A DNA stretch of 12,807 nucleotides from Actinomycetota bacterium (GCA_013695295.1 JACDAS010000092.1:1-12807); one strand, 5' to 3'; counted from the first letter of the stretch, positions 1-6,150 are shown. Numbers and translations: made by a program. Notes: generated by a model from the sequence alone, not told the origin.

Positions 1-1
1 C

Positions 2-32
2 CCTTCGGCTCCCGCTCTGCGGGAACCGAAGG
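2..32. terminator. GC-rich hairpin at window edge
   Basis: Bases 2-8 (CCTTCGG) pair with 26-32 (CCGAAGG), and 10-15 pair with 19-24, leaving a three-base loop. The only flaw is position 9 against 25, which is C·A in a plus-strand RNA but a G·U wobble in a minus-strand RNA. There is no T-run on either side, so it is not a classical intrinsic terminator. It may be a GC-rich terminator without a U-tract, or the first helix of a larger structured RNA formed with the next two hairpins. Confidence 0.5.
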
Positions 33-98
33 CCTGCACGCTATGAGGGGAACCTGGACTCTTCGAGGCTCGCCGGTTTCCTTCTAAGCGTGCAGGCC
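31..98. repeat. Long inverted repeat / extended hairpin
   Basis: GGCCTGCACGCT at 31-42 is a perfect 12-base inverted match to AGCGTGCAGGCC at 87-98. Pairing continues inward with small bulges: 43, 45-54 against 75-85. In a plus-strand RNA this inner stem includes two G·U pairs (47/82 and 50/79), which would be A·C mismatches on the minus strand. A terminal loop of about 20 bases remains, with a possible mini-stem at 59-67. The outer ends overlap the flanking hairpins by two bases each. I do not recognise the family: it lacks the hallmark motifs of SRP RNA, tmRNA, RNase P RNA, cobalamin riboswitches and tRNA. Confidence 0.6.
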
Positions 99-116
99 TC
101 CGGCGTCAGCCGGAGG
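97..116 (-). terminator. Perfect 8-bp hairpin over the operon's last stop codon
   Basis: CCTCCGGC (97-104) pairs perfectly with GCCGGAGG (109-116) around the four-base loop 105-108. On the minus strand that loop contains the TGA stop codon of the 55-residue membrane protein, so the stem starts inside the coding end of the last gene of the left operon. The position suits a transcription terminator or a 3'-end stabilising structure. No U-tract follows, as is common in high-GC genomes, so termination is an inference. Confidence 0.5.
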
Positions 117-273
117 GTCTGCGCGGGTCCCTGTGCTTGATCCAGCGGCCGAGCTCGCCCAGGGCGATCACGCTCACGAAGACGAGACCGACGATCAGCA
201 TGCCGATGATCACGTTCCGGCCCTCTTCCGCCGCGTCGGCAAGCGGGAGGACGAATGCCGCGAGCCAGGTCAT
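106..273 (-). CDS. Small single-pass membrane protein (55 aa), function unknown
   Basis: I do not recognise a family. The ATG at 271-273 overlaps the TGA of the upstream 183-residue gene in an ATGA junction, which is why this start is preferred over longer Arg-rich upstream readings. The product is 55 residues. A short hydrophobic N-terminus (MTWLAAFVLPLA) leads to an acidic patch (DAAEEG), then one strong membrane segment at about residues 21-38 (VIIGMLIVGLVFVSVIAL). It ends in a basic tail (KHRDPRRPSG) that predicts a cytoplasmic C-terminus by the positive-inside rule. It is the last gene of the hemB/hemL operon, and its stop lies in the loop of a terminator-like hairpin. It could be a small accessory subunit or an orphan; nothing in the sequence decides this. 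Confidence 0.7.
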   Translation of the reverse strand: MTWLAAFVLPLADAAEEGRNVIIGMLIVGLVFVSVIALGELGRWIKHRDPRRPSG

Positions 274-821
274 CGGCGCGACTCTAGCGAACGAACGCCG
301 TGAAGATCCAGGGCGGCGGCGACCGCGTCCGGGCCCGCGGCCGCCTCTGCCGCGGCGAGGAGCGGCCCCTCGTCTCCGGAGCGAGACAGGGCCCGGCGGG
401 AGGGCTCGAGCCCACCCTCGCCGAGCAGCGCGGCGGTGCCCGCCCACACCGCCCCGTCGCCCGGCTCGCCGTCGGCACGGAGCTGCGCGCAGAGGGAGAT
501 CAGCTCGGCGAGGTCGCCCACGGCCCCCGGGTCGTCGAGCGCCGCGATCCTGACGAGGCCGTGCGCGTAGAGGTAGTCGCCGAGCAGGAGCGCGGTGTCC
601 CGGTCGTCAGGGGCGAACAGCCGTGGTCGACCGTAGTGGAGCAGGTAGCCCTCGTAGATCGTCTCGAGCCCGAGCCGAAACCGGTCGGCGCCGAGCGGGG
701 AGAACACGGGCTCGAGCTCCCGCTCGCCGCGCGGAAGGAGCGCCTTGGCCCAGAGGGGGCTCTCGCGCTCGGCCTCGAGCGCGATCGTCTCCCAGAGTGG
801 CTCAGTCGCCGAGGAAGTCAC
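270..821 (-). CDS. Hypothetical helical protein with prenyl-synthase-like segment (183 aa)
   Basis: The start is GTG at 819-821, which has the best Shine-Dalgarno in the operon: GGAGG at 828-832 (minus strand), six bases upstream. The gene overlaps the end of hemL by 20 bases. The product looks all-helical. Residues about 75-120 read like part of an all-alpha trans-prenyl diphosphate synthase: LLLGDYLYAHGLVRIAAL followed by an AELISLCAQLRADGE stretch. Neither of that family's aspartate-rich DDxxD metal motifs is visible, and 183 residues is little more than half the usual length. If related, it is probably a non-catalytic relative or regulatory subunit. The C-terminal third is rich in Ala and Gly and shows no motif. 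Being a real gene is well supported by context; the family link is a weak inference. Confidence 0.68.
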   Translation of the reverse strand: MTSSATEPLWETIALEAERESPLWAKALLPRGERELEPVFSPLGADRFRLGLETIYEGYLLHYGRPRLFAPDDRDTALLLGDYLYAHGLVRIAALDDPGAVGDLAELISLCAQLRADGEPGDGAVWAGTAALLGEGGLEPSRRALSRSGDEGPLLAAAEAAAGPDAVAAALDLHGVRSLESRR

Positions 822-2064
822 GCACCGCCTCCACCGTCCGGTCGATCTCCGCGTCCCCGTGAGCGAGCGAGACGAAGAGGGCCTCGAACTGCGACGGGGC
901 GACGTAGACGCCCCGGGAAAGCAGGTGGCGGAAGAGCTCCCCGAACCGATCCGTGTCGCTCGCGGCCGCAGCGTCCAGGTCGCGGACGGGCCCCGCTCGA
1001 AGAAAGAGGGTCGCCATCGCGCCGACCCGCTGGACGCAGGTCTCGCCGAGCCCCTGGAGGCCCAGCTCGAGCCGCGCGCCGCGGCGCTCCAGCTCCTCGT
1101 ACACCGCGGGGTTCCGCAGCCGACGGAGGACCGAGAGGCCGGCCGCGGTCGCGAGCGGATTGCCGGAGAGCGTCCCGGCCTGGTAGACGTCGCCCGCGGG
1201 GGCGAGCAGCCCCATCACGTCCGCCCGGCCGCCGAAGGCCGCGAGGGGGAGTCCGCCGCCGACGATCTTGCCGAGCACCGTCAGGTCGGGCCGGACGCCG
1301 TAGAGCTCCTGCGCGCCGCCCCGGCCAACGCGGAAGCCCGTGATCACCTCGTCGAAGACGAGGAGTGCGCCGGAGGCGTCGCAGAGCGTCCGCAGCGTCT
1401 CGAGGAACTCTGGCGAAGCAGGAACGACCCCCATGTTCCCGGCCACGGGCTCGACGAGGATCGCCGCGAGCCCCTCGGAGTGCTGCAGGACGGCCGCAGC
1501 CACGGCGTCGATGTCGTTGTAGGGGCAGACGATCGTGTCGGCCGCGACGGCGGCCGGGACGCCGGGTGTGGTCGGAATCCCGAAGGTGGCGACTCCCGAG
1601 CCGGCACTCGCCAGCAGCGCGTCCACGTGGCCGTGGTAGCAGCCGGCGAACTTGAGCACGCGATCGCGGCGGGTGTATGCCCTCGCGAGGCGAACGGCGC
1701 TCATCGCGGCCTCGGTGCCCGAGGAGACGAGCCGGACCTGCTCGACCGAGCCAACCGCGGCGACGATCTCGGCCGCGAGCTCGACCTCGGCCTCGGTCGG
1801 CGCGCCGAAGGTCGTTCCGCGCGCGGCCGCCTCGACCACGGCGGCGACGGTCTCCGGGTCGGCATGCCCGAAGAGCAGTGGGCCCCAGGACATCACCCAG
1901 TCGACGTAGCGGCGGCCCTGGACGTCCTCGAGGTAGGCGCCCTCGCCTCGCCGGACGAAGAACGGCTCCTCGAGCCCCACCGCGCGCATCGCCCGCACCG
2001 GCGAGTTGACGCCGCCCGGGATCAGCTCGAGCGCCCGGCGCCACAGCTCCGTTCCGGCGGTCAC
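802..2064 (-). CDS. hemL: Glutamate-1-semialdehyde 2,1-aminomutase
   Basis: This PLP-dependent cytoplasmic enzyme converts glutamate-1-semialdehyde to 5-aminolevulinate in the C5 route of tetrapyrrole synthesis. GTG at 2062-2064 overlaps the hemB stop (GTGA) and gives 420 residues, normal for the family; upstream readings would run into hemB. Visible landmarks are the N-terminal PGGVNSPVRA typical of HemL (about residues 16-25), SSGTEAAM (114-121), the CYHGHVDALL segment, FDEVITGFRVG with the PLP-contacting Asp238, and TVLGKIVGGGLPLAAFGG with Schiff-base Lys266. It directly follows hemB in the same transcript, so consecutive steps are co-expressed. The order is HemL then HemB in the pathway, the reverse of gene order. 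hemA is not in the window. Confidence 0.96.
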   Translation of the reverse strand: MTAGTELWRRALELIPGGVNSPVRAMRAVGLEEPFFVRRGEGAYLEDVQGRRYVDWVMSWGPLLFGHADPETVAAVVEAAARGTTFGAPTEAEVELAAEIVAAVGSVEQVRLVSSGTEAAMSAVRLARAYTRRDRVLKFAGCYHGHVDALLASAGSGVATFGIPTTPGVPAAVAADTIVCPYNDIDAVAAAVLQHSEGLAAILVEPVAGNMGVVPASPEFLETLRTLCDASGALLVFDEVITGFRVGRGGAQELYGVRPDLTVLGKIVGGGLPLAAFGGRADVMGLLAPAGDVYQAGTLSGNPLATAAGLSVLRRLRNPAVYEELERRGARLELGLQGLGETCVQRVGAMATLFLRAGPVRDLDAAAASDTDRFGELFRHLLSRGVYVAPSQFEALFVSLAHGDAEIDRTVEAVRDFLGD

Positions 2065-3032
2065 AACCACCGGGCGAGCTCCCCGGTCCAGTACGAGACG
2101 ACCACGTCGGCGCCCGCGCGCTTGATCGCGGTCAGCGACTCCAGCGCAGCCTGCCGCTCGTCGAGCCAGCCGCGGGCGGCGGCGGCCTTCACGAGCGCGT
2201 ACTCGCCGGAGACGTTGTAGGCCCAGACCGGGAGGTCGAAGCGCTCGCGGACGGCGCGGATCACGTCGAGGTACGGGAGCGCCGGCTTGACCAGCAGCGC
2301 GTCCGCGCCCTCCCGCACGTCGAGCTCGCACTCCCGCAGCGCCTCGCGGACGTTGGCGCCGTCGAGCTGGTAAGAACGGCGATCGCCGAAGGCCGGCGTC
2401 GACTCGGCGACCTCGCGAAACGGCCCGTAGAAGGCGGAGGCGTACTTCGCCGCATAGGAGACGATCGGGGTCTCCGTGAGACCGGCGTCGTCGAGCGCCT
2501 CGCGGATCCTGCCGACGCGGCCGTCCATCATGTCGCTCGGGCAGACCGCGGCGGCGCCCGCCTCGGCGTGCGAGACGGCCGTCCGGGCAAGCAGCTCGAG
2601 CGAGGCGTCGTTGTCGATCCCCTCGCCCGAGACGACGCCGCAGTGGCCGTGCGCCGTGTACTCGCAGAGGCAGACATCGGTCAGCAGCACGAGCTCGGGG
2701 CAGCGGGCCTGGAGCTCGCGGAGCGCCCGCTGGACGATCCCGTCGGCGTCGTACGCGCCCGAGGCCTCGTCGTCCTTCGACTCCGGGATGCCGAAGAGCA
2801 GGAGGGCACGGACGCCGAGCGCTTGCAGCTCCTCCGCCTCGCGGCAGAGCTCGTCGACCGAGCGCTGGGCGATGGCGGGCAGGCCCTCGAGCGGCCGGAC
2901 GACCCCCTCTCCCGGGCAGGCGAAGAGCGGCATGACGAAGTCTCGGAGGTCGAGGCGGGTCTCGGCCGCGAGCCCGCGGAGCGCGGCGGTCCGGCGAAAG
3001 CGCCTCAGCCGGACGGCGGGAAAGGAGCTCAC
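2061..3032 (-). CDS. hemB: Porphobilinogen synthase (delta-aminolevulinic acid dehydratase)
   Basis: The enzyme condenses two 5-aminolevulinate molecules to porphobilinogen in the cytoplasm. GTG at 3030-3032 overlaps the permease stop (GTGA) and yields 323 residues, the usual length. Both Schiff-base lysines are present: Lys196 in AAKYASAFYGPFR and Lys249 in ALLVKPALPYLDVIRA. The metal site TDVCLCEYTAHGHC carries Cys121, Cys123 and Cys131, the three-cysteine zinc-type signature, rather than the Asp-rich magnesium version seen in some bacteria. The PSDMMDGRVGRIREALD segment (165-181) and the C-terminal YNVSGEYAL are also standard. It lies between an ABC permease and hemL in one overlapping operon. 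Confidence 0.97.
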   Translation of the reverse strand: MSSFPAVRLRRFRRTAALRGLAAETRLDLRDFVMPLFACPGEGVVRPLEGLPAIAQRSVDELCREAEELQALGVRALLLFGIPESKDDEASGAYDADGIVQRALRELQARCPELVLLTDVCLCEYTAHGHCGVVSGEGIDNDASLELLARTAVSHAEAGAAAVCPSDMMDGRVGRIREALDDAGLTETPIVSYAAKYASAFYGPFREVAESTPAFGDRRSYQLDGANVREALRECELDVREGADALLVKPALPYLDVIRAVRERFDLPVWAYNVSGEYALVKAAAARGWLDERQAALESLTAIKRAGADVVVSYWTGELARWL

Positions 3033-4357
3033 GCGGACAATCTACGCGCTGCGAGCCGGGCCGAGACCCAGGCGAGCCCGCCCAGGCCGAGGAGCCAGAG
3101 GGTCTCGCGCACGAGCGTCTCCCAGGGCCTCGTGTCGTAGAGCGCGGCGCCGAAGTACCGGACGGCGTGGGCGAAGGGGAATGCGTCGCTCAACCAGCCG
3201 GCGGGCGGCACGACCTCCCGCGGGACGAGGCCGAGGAAGACGATCGGCAGCGCCACGAGCAGAGCGGCCAGGGAGGCCGTTCTCGCCTCTCGCGCGAGCG
3301 CCCCCACGAGGCAGCCGATCGCTCCCAGTGCCGCGCCGGCCAGAGCGAGCCCGAGTGCGAGCAGCGGCAAGCGCTCCCACGGCTCGCCGCCCGCGACGCC
3401 GCCCAGCTCGACGACGACGCCGAAGGCGAGGGCGACCCCGAGCCCGAGACCCAGCGCGATCGCAGCCGCGAGCGCGACCTTGGAGGAGACGACCTCGCCC
3501 AGCGTGACCGGCCCGCGTGCGAGGCGCCCGATCACGTTCTCGTCCCGCTCGGCAGCGAGCGCGCCCGCTGCGAGCAGGAGGGCGAGGAAGCTGATCGTCA
3601 GCGCGAGCCCGTAGGACTGCACCTGAGCCGAGAGCGACCATGTCCGGCCCCGGTCTCCCACCTCACGCAGCTGGATCGGCGTGGCGGTCGCCCTGATCGC
3701 GTCGTCGGTCAGGTCGAGCGCGAGCGTGGCGTCCTTGACGAACTCCCGGATCCGGTCGAGCCGAGGTCCACGCGGCAGCTCTCCGAGGAGCCGCTCGGCT
3801 CCGTCCAGCCCGAGCACGTCGAAGTCCTGGCCCAGGATGGTGCCCCGCCCGCCGTGCAGCAGCAGGTTCACGTACTCGAGGTCGGCGGCGATGAACGCGC
3901 GCTGGAGCCGCAGGTTCAGCGAGTAGACCAGAGCCTGCATCTGCTGTCGGACGCGCGGAGCGACGCCCCCCGTGGTGGTCTCGAGGACGAGGTGCGGGCT
4001 GCGCACGAGTCCCTGGAGCGTGGCGACGAAGCCCGGCGGAACGGTGATCACGGCCACCAGCCGCCCCGCGCGAAGCTGTCGACGAGCCTCGTCGTCGGAG
4101 AGTCGGACGAGGCGGACGTTCCTGGCCACCTCGTCGATCGTGTCGTTGACGTCGAAGCTGAAGCCTGCGATCGAGACCCGCTCGGGCAGACCGTCCCGGT
4201 CGACGAGCGCGACGCGGGGCTTCGTGTTGGCGTAGCCCGCGGCGAGGCCGATCAGGAGCGCGATCACGAGCGGGTAGGCGAGCAGGACGCCGAGCAGCGC
4301 GGGCGAGCGCCGGAGGGTCAGCAGATCCTTGCGGAGCAGGAGGAGCGTGTTCCTCAC
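3029..4357 (-). CDS. ABC-2 type transporter permease
   Basis: GTG at 4355-4357 overlaps the ATPase stop (GTGA) and gives 442 residues. The N-terminus is short and basic, then comes one membrane segment (about 20-42). A large soluble region (about 43-245) follows, containing VALVDRDGLPERVSIAG, and then about five membrane segments (roughly 248-268, 292-318, 329-352, 358-378, 418-438). One helix, a large extracytoplasmic domain and five helices is the layout of ABC2_membrane_3/YhgE-like exporter subunits, which dimerise with a separate ATPase. It is about twice the length of CcmB-type heme exporter subunits, so it is not simply CcmB. The position before hemB and hemL makes a tetrapyrrole-linked cargo worth considering, but the sequence does not show the substrate. 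Confidence 0.88.
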   Translation of the reverse strand: MRNTLLLLRKDLLTLRRSPALLGVLLAYPLVIALLIGLAAGYANTKPRVALVDRDGLPERVSIAGFSFDVNDTIDEVARNVRLVRLSDDEARRQLRAGRLVAVITVPPGFVATLQGLVRSPHLVLETTTGGVAPRVRQQMQALVYSLNLRLQRAFIAADLEYVNLLLHGGRGTILGQDFDVLGLDGAERLLGELPRGPRLDRIREFVKDATLALDLTDDAIRATATPIQLREVGDRGRTWSLSAQVQSYGLALTISFLALLLAAGALAAERDENVIGRLARGPVTLGEVVSSKVALAAAIALGLGLGVALAFGVVVELGGVAGGEPWERLPLLALGLALAGAALGAIGCLVGALAREARTASLAALLVALPIVFLGLVPREVVPPAGWLSDAFPFAHAVRYFGAALYDTRPWETLVRETLWLLGLGGLAWVSARLAARRLSA

Positions 4358-5028
4358 GTCGTGACGCAGGTCGAGCGCTCGGCCTCGGCGCGCTCGTACT
4401 CGGAGACGGAGCCGGCGAAGACCGCGGCGCCGCCCGAGAGCGAGACGACGCGGTCGGCCAGCCGGTGGAGATCCTCGGCGTTCTGCGTCGCGAAGACCAC
4501 GGAGCCGCCACCCTCGCGGAGCTCCGCGACGGTCTCCCACAGGCGCCGCCGCTGGCGGGAGTCGAGCGCGGCGGTGGGCTCGTCGAGCAGGACGACGTGG
4601 GGGTCCCCGAGCAGGGCGAGTGCGAGGTTCAGCCGCTGGCGATTCCCCACGGAGAGGTGCGCGCTCGGCTTCGGGTCGGCGGGCAGCTCGAAGCGCGCCA
4701 GGAGCCGCTCGGCTGCTCCATCGGGGTCGGGCTCCCGCTCCAGCCGCGCGAAGAGCTCGAGGTTCTCGCGCGCGGTCAGGCGGCCGTAGTGGGCGGGGCG
4801 CTGCGGCATCCAGCCGACCCGGACGCCCGGACTCCGCTCGACCAGCCCGGCCGTGGGGCGAAGAGCCCCGGCGAGGACAGCGAGCAGGGTGGACTTGCCC
4901 GCCCCGTTCGGCCCGACGAGCGCCACGGCCTCCCCTGATCCGACCTCGAGGTCGGTCGGCGCCAGCGCGAGGTGCGCGCCGAAGCGACGCGAGATTCCCC
5001 GGGCGGCGAGGAGGCGTCTGCCCGTCAA
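4354..5028 (-). CDS. ABC transporter ATP-binding protein with atypical H-loop
   Basis: The start is taken as TTG at 5026-5028, which forms a TTGA overlap with the preceding small gene and gives 224 residues beginning just before the first strand. Walker A is GPNGAGKST (39-47, Lys45). The Q-loop is WMPQRPAHYGRLTARENLEL (Gln76). The signature is LSVGN (125-129) in place of LSGGQ. Walker B is VVLLDEPTAALD with Asp149 and Glu150. At the switch position the protein reads FATQNAEDL, so Gln182 (codon CAG, 4483-4485) replaces the H-loop histidine of typical ATPases. It pairs with the adjacent permease as an exporter-type half ATPase. An earlier start in the same frame is open but would run over the small gene and the promoter region. 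Confidence 0.87.
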   Translation of the reverse strand: MTGRRLLAARGISRRFGAHLALAPTDLEVGSGEAVALVGPNGAGKSTLLAVLAGALRPTAGLVERSPGVRVGWMPQRPAHYGRLTARENLELFARLEREPDPDGAAERLLARFELPADPKPSAHLSVGNRQRLNLALALLGDPHVVLLDEPTAALDSRQRRRLWETVAELREGGGSVVFATQNAEDLHRLADRVVSLSGGAAVFAGSVSEYERAEAERSTCVTT

Positions 5029-5165
5029 GCGCGCCGCCGTCCAGGGTCGGACGTACTGTCTGCGGTGACCTGCGAGAGGAGGGCGGCGACCTGCGAGGCC
5101 GAGAGCGGCGGCAGCCCGACGACCTGGACCCGACGCGGCTCGTGGATCGTCGCCCCGCCGGGCAT
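5025..5165 (-). CDS. Small protein leading the ABC/heme operon (46 aa), unknown
   Basis: I do not recognise it. The chosen ATG (5163-5165) lies exactly seven bases after a TACGAT -10 element, as for a leaderless message. The TGA at 5025-5027 overlaps the TTG start of the ATPase, matching the overlap habit of every downstream junction. The product is soluble and has no membrane segment. Residues 13-20 (VQVVGLPP) look like a strand and turn, followed by an amphipathic helix (SASQVAALLSQVTADS) and a basic tail (GRRRA). Starts at 5174 (ATG) or 5234 (GTG) would lengthen it by 3 or 23 residues, but neither has a Shine-Dalgarno site. It may act in translational coupling of the ATPase or as a small partner; both are guesses. 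Confidence 0.5.
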   Translation of the reverse strand: MPGGATIHEPRRVQVVGLPPLSASQVAALLSQVTADSTSDPGRRRA

Positions 5166-5172
5166 CGGGGTC

Positions 5173-5178
5173 ATCGTA
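5173..5178 (-). promoter_or_regulatory. -10 element for the left operon (leaderless type)
   Basis: TACGAT on the minus strand fits TANNNT and is followed by exactly seven bases and then the ATG at 5165, so transcription would start at or next to the start codon. No convincing -35 hexamer is found 16-19 bases upstream; a TCGACA lies about 28 bases upstream, too far for a normal spacer. Confidence 0.45.
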
Positions 5179-5303
5179 CCCGGCTGCGGGCGGAAGCTCC
5201 GGCGCGTGTCGAAGCGCGCGGTACACGCCGTCACGAATTCGGGGGCAAACCAGCGACGCCGCCGGGGATCGGGCTGTCACAAGCTCGCAGGGCCGGAGCC
5301 GTG

Positions 5304-5332
5304 TTGAATCCCGAGCCGCCCTGGGATACGGT
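5304..5332 (+). promoter_or_regulatory. Leaderless promoter of the LytM-like/ymdB unit
   Basis: TTGAAT (5304-5309), a 17-base spacer, TACGGT (5327-5332), seven bases and then ATG at 5340. The -35 matches TTGACA at four of six positions with an ideal spacer, and the -10 fits TANNNT. The distance to the ATG puts the predicted transcription start on the start codon, consistent with the lack of a well-spaced Shine-Dalgarno site. Confidence 0.62.
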
Positions 5333-5339
5333 GGCGGGG

Positions 5340-6125
5340 ATGGCCCCTCCGCGCCGGCCCCCCGGCCAGCTTCGCCATACCCGTCGCCGCAATCGCTCGC
5401 GGCGGCGTGCCCGCCGCGTCGCGCTCCTCGTTCTCGTCGGTGCAGCGCTGGTCGTAACCGGCTTCCTGACGGCGTTCGGCTCCGCCGAGGAGCCCGGCTT
5501 GACGGCCGGGCCGGGCACGGCCGCACGGCTCCTTCCGGCCGGTCCCCCGAAGCCGCAGGTGATCGCCGTGGCGAGCTCGATCGAGCTCCAGCTCCCGATT
5601 TCGCAGTCCCAGCTCACAGCCGTCGGATTCCATCCGTCCGGCGCGGGCGGCCTGGCACTCGAGCCCTTCGGGCGACAGGCGAACGAGGGCATCCTCGCGC
5701 GGCTCGCCAATCGGCTCTTCGGCGGCGGGGGCGGCGGGCTGCCCTATGTCCAGCTCGGCGGAGGCGGTAGCGGCCCCTCGACCGGCGCGGTCGACGTCGG
5801 AGCACTGGCCGGAACGGACGTCTATTCGCCCGTGGCCGGGACGGTGCTCGGCATCCGCGACTACGTGCTGAACGGCAAGACCTACGGCGCGCGGATCGAG
5901 TTGCAGCCTGCGGGGGAGCCCGCGCTCGTCGTCTCGCTGACCCGGCTCCGGCCGGATCCGGCCTTGACCGTCGGCTCGGCGCTCGAGGCGGGAACCTCGA
6001 AGGTGGGCACGCTGATCGACTTCTCGACCGTCGAGCGGCAGTCTCTGGCGCGGTTCACGCACGACGCCGGAAATCACGTGACGCTGGAGGTCCATGCCGC
6101 CTCCACGCTGGCGCTAGACCAGTAG
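5340..6125 (+). CDS. Membrane-anchored protein with degenerate LytM/M23 domain
   Basis: The ATG at 5340 is chosen because a promoter sits seven bases before it. The 261-residue product has a very basic N-terminus (about 5-26) and one membrane anchor (about 27-46), so the rest is outside the cytoplasm. A linker is followed by a Gly-rich stretch (127-147). Residues about 148-252 follow the LytM pattern: VDVGALAGTDVYSPVAGTV matches the HxGxD...GTPVYAPxxGTV block, and GNHVTLEV matches the final HLHFEV block. The first catalytic histidine is replaced (Thr148), Asp152 is kept, and the last HxH reads H246-V-T248. It is therefore probably not a working peptidoglycan hydrolase. It could regulate amidases as EnvC or NlpD do, or bind cell wall. 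It is followed 25 bases later by the phosphodiesterase gene. Confidence 0.8.
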   Translation: MAPPRRPPGQLRHTRRRNRSRRRARRVALLVLVGAALVVTGFLTAFGSAEEPGLTAGPGTAARLLPAGPPKPQVIAVASSIELQLPISQSQLTAVGFHPSGAGGLALEPFGRQANEGILARLANRLFGGGGGGLPYVQLGGGGSGPSTGAVDVGALAGTDVYSPVAGTVLGIRDYVLNGKTYGARIELQPAGEPALVVSLTRLRPDPALTVGSALEAGTSKVGTLIDFSTVERQSLARFTHDAGNHVTLEVHAASTLALDQ

Positions 6126-6150
6126 CAGCGGCGCCTCGCTGCCTGAGCGG

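Noticed and set aside
31..98. tRNA, SRP RNA, attC site or MITE reading of the inverted repeat
   Set aside because: There is no TTCGA-type T-loop in the right place and no CCA end. The GGAAG-type SRP tetraloop region and the RYYYAAC/GTTRRRY ends of attC sites are also absent. No target-site duplication flanks the repeat.
745..2220. A 491-codon open frame on the plus strand opposite hemL
   Set aside because: It mirrors the codon structure of hemL, a clear enzyme with all catalytic residues. Its translation is Arg/Glu/Gly-rich without motifs, which is typical of antisense frames in very GC-rich DNA.
3167..4789. A 540-codon plus-strand frame across the ABC permease and ATPase
   Set aside because: It spans the junction of two well-supported minus-strand genes and its translation shows only acidic/basic low-complexity sequence.
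3029..5028. CcmA/CcmB heme exporter identity for the ABC pair
   Set aside because: The permease is 442 residues with a large extracytoplasmic domain, unlike the roughly 220-residue CcmB, and no other ccm genes are nearby. Location beside hemB/hemL alone does not justify the name.
5234..5241. CGAATTCG palindrome in the divergent region
   Set aside because: An eight-base palindrome without a second copy or spacing relation to the promoters is not enough to call an operator.
5277..6095. A 272-codon minus-strand frame opposite the LytM-like gene
   Set aside because: The plus strand has a promoter, a membrane anchor and a recognisable domain; the minus translation has none.
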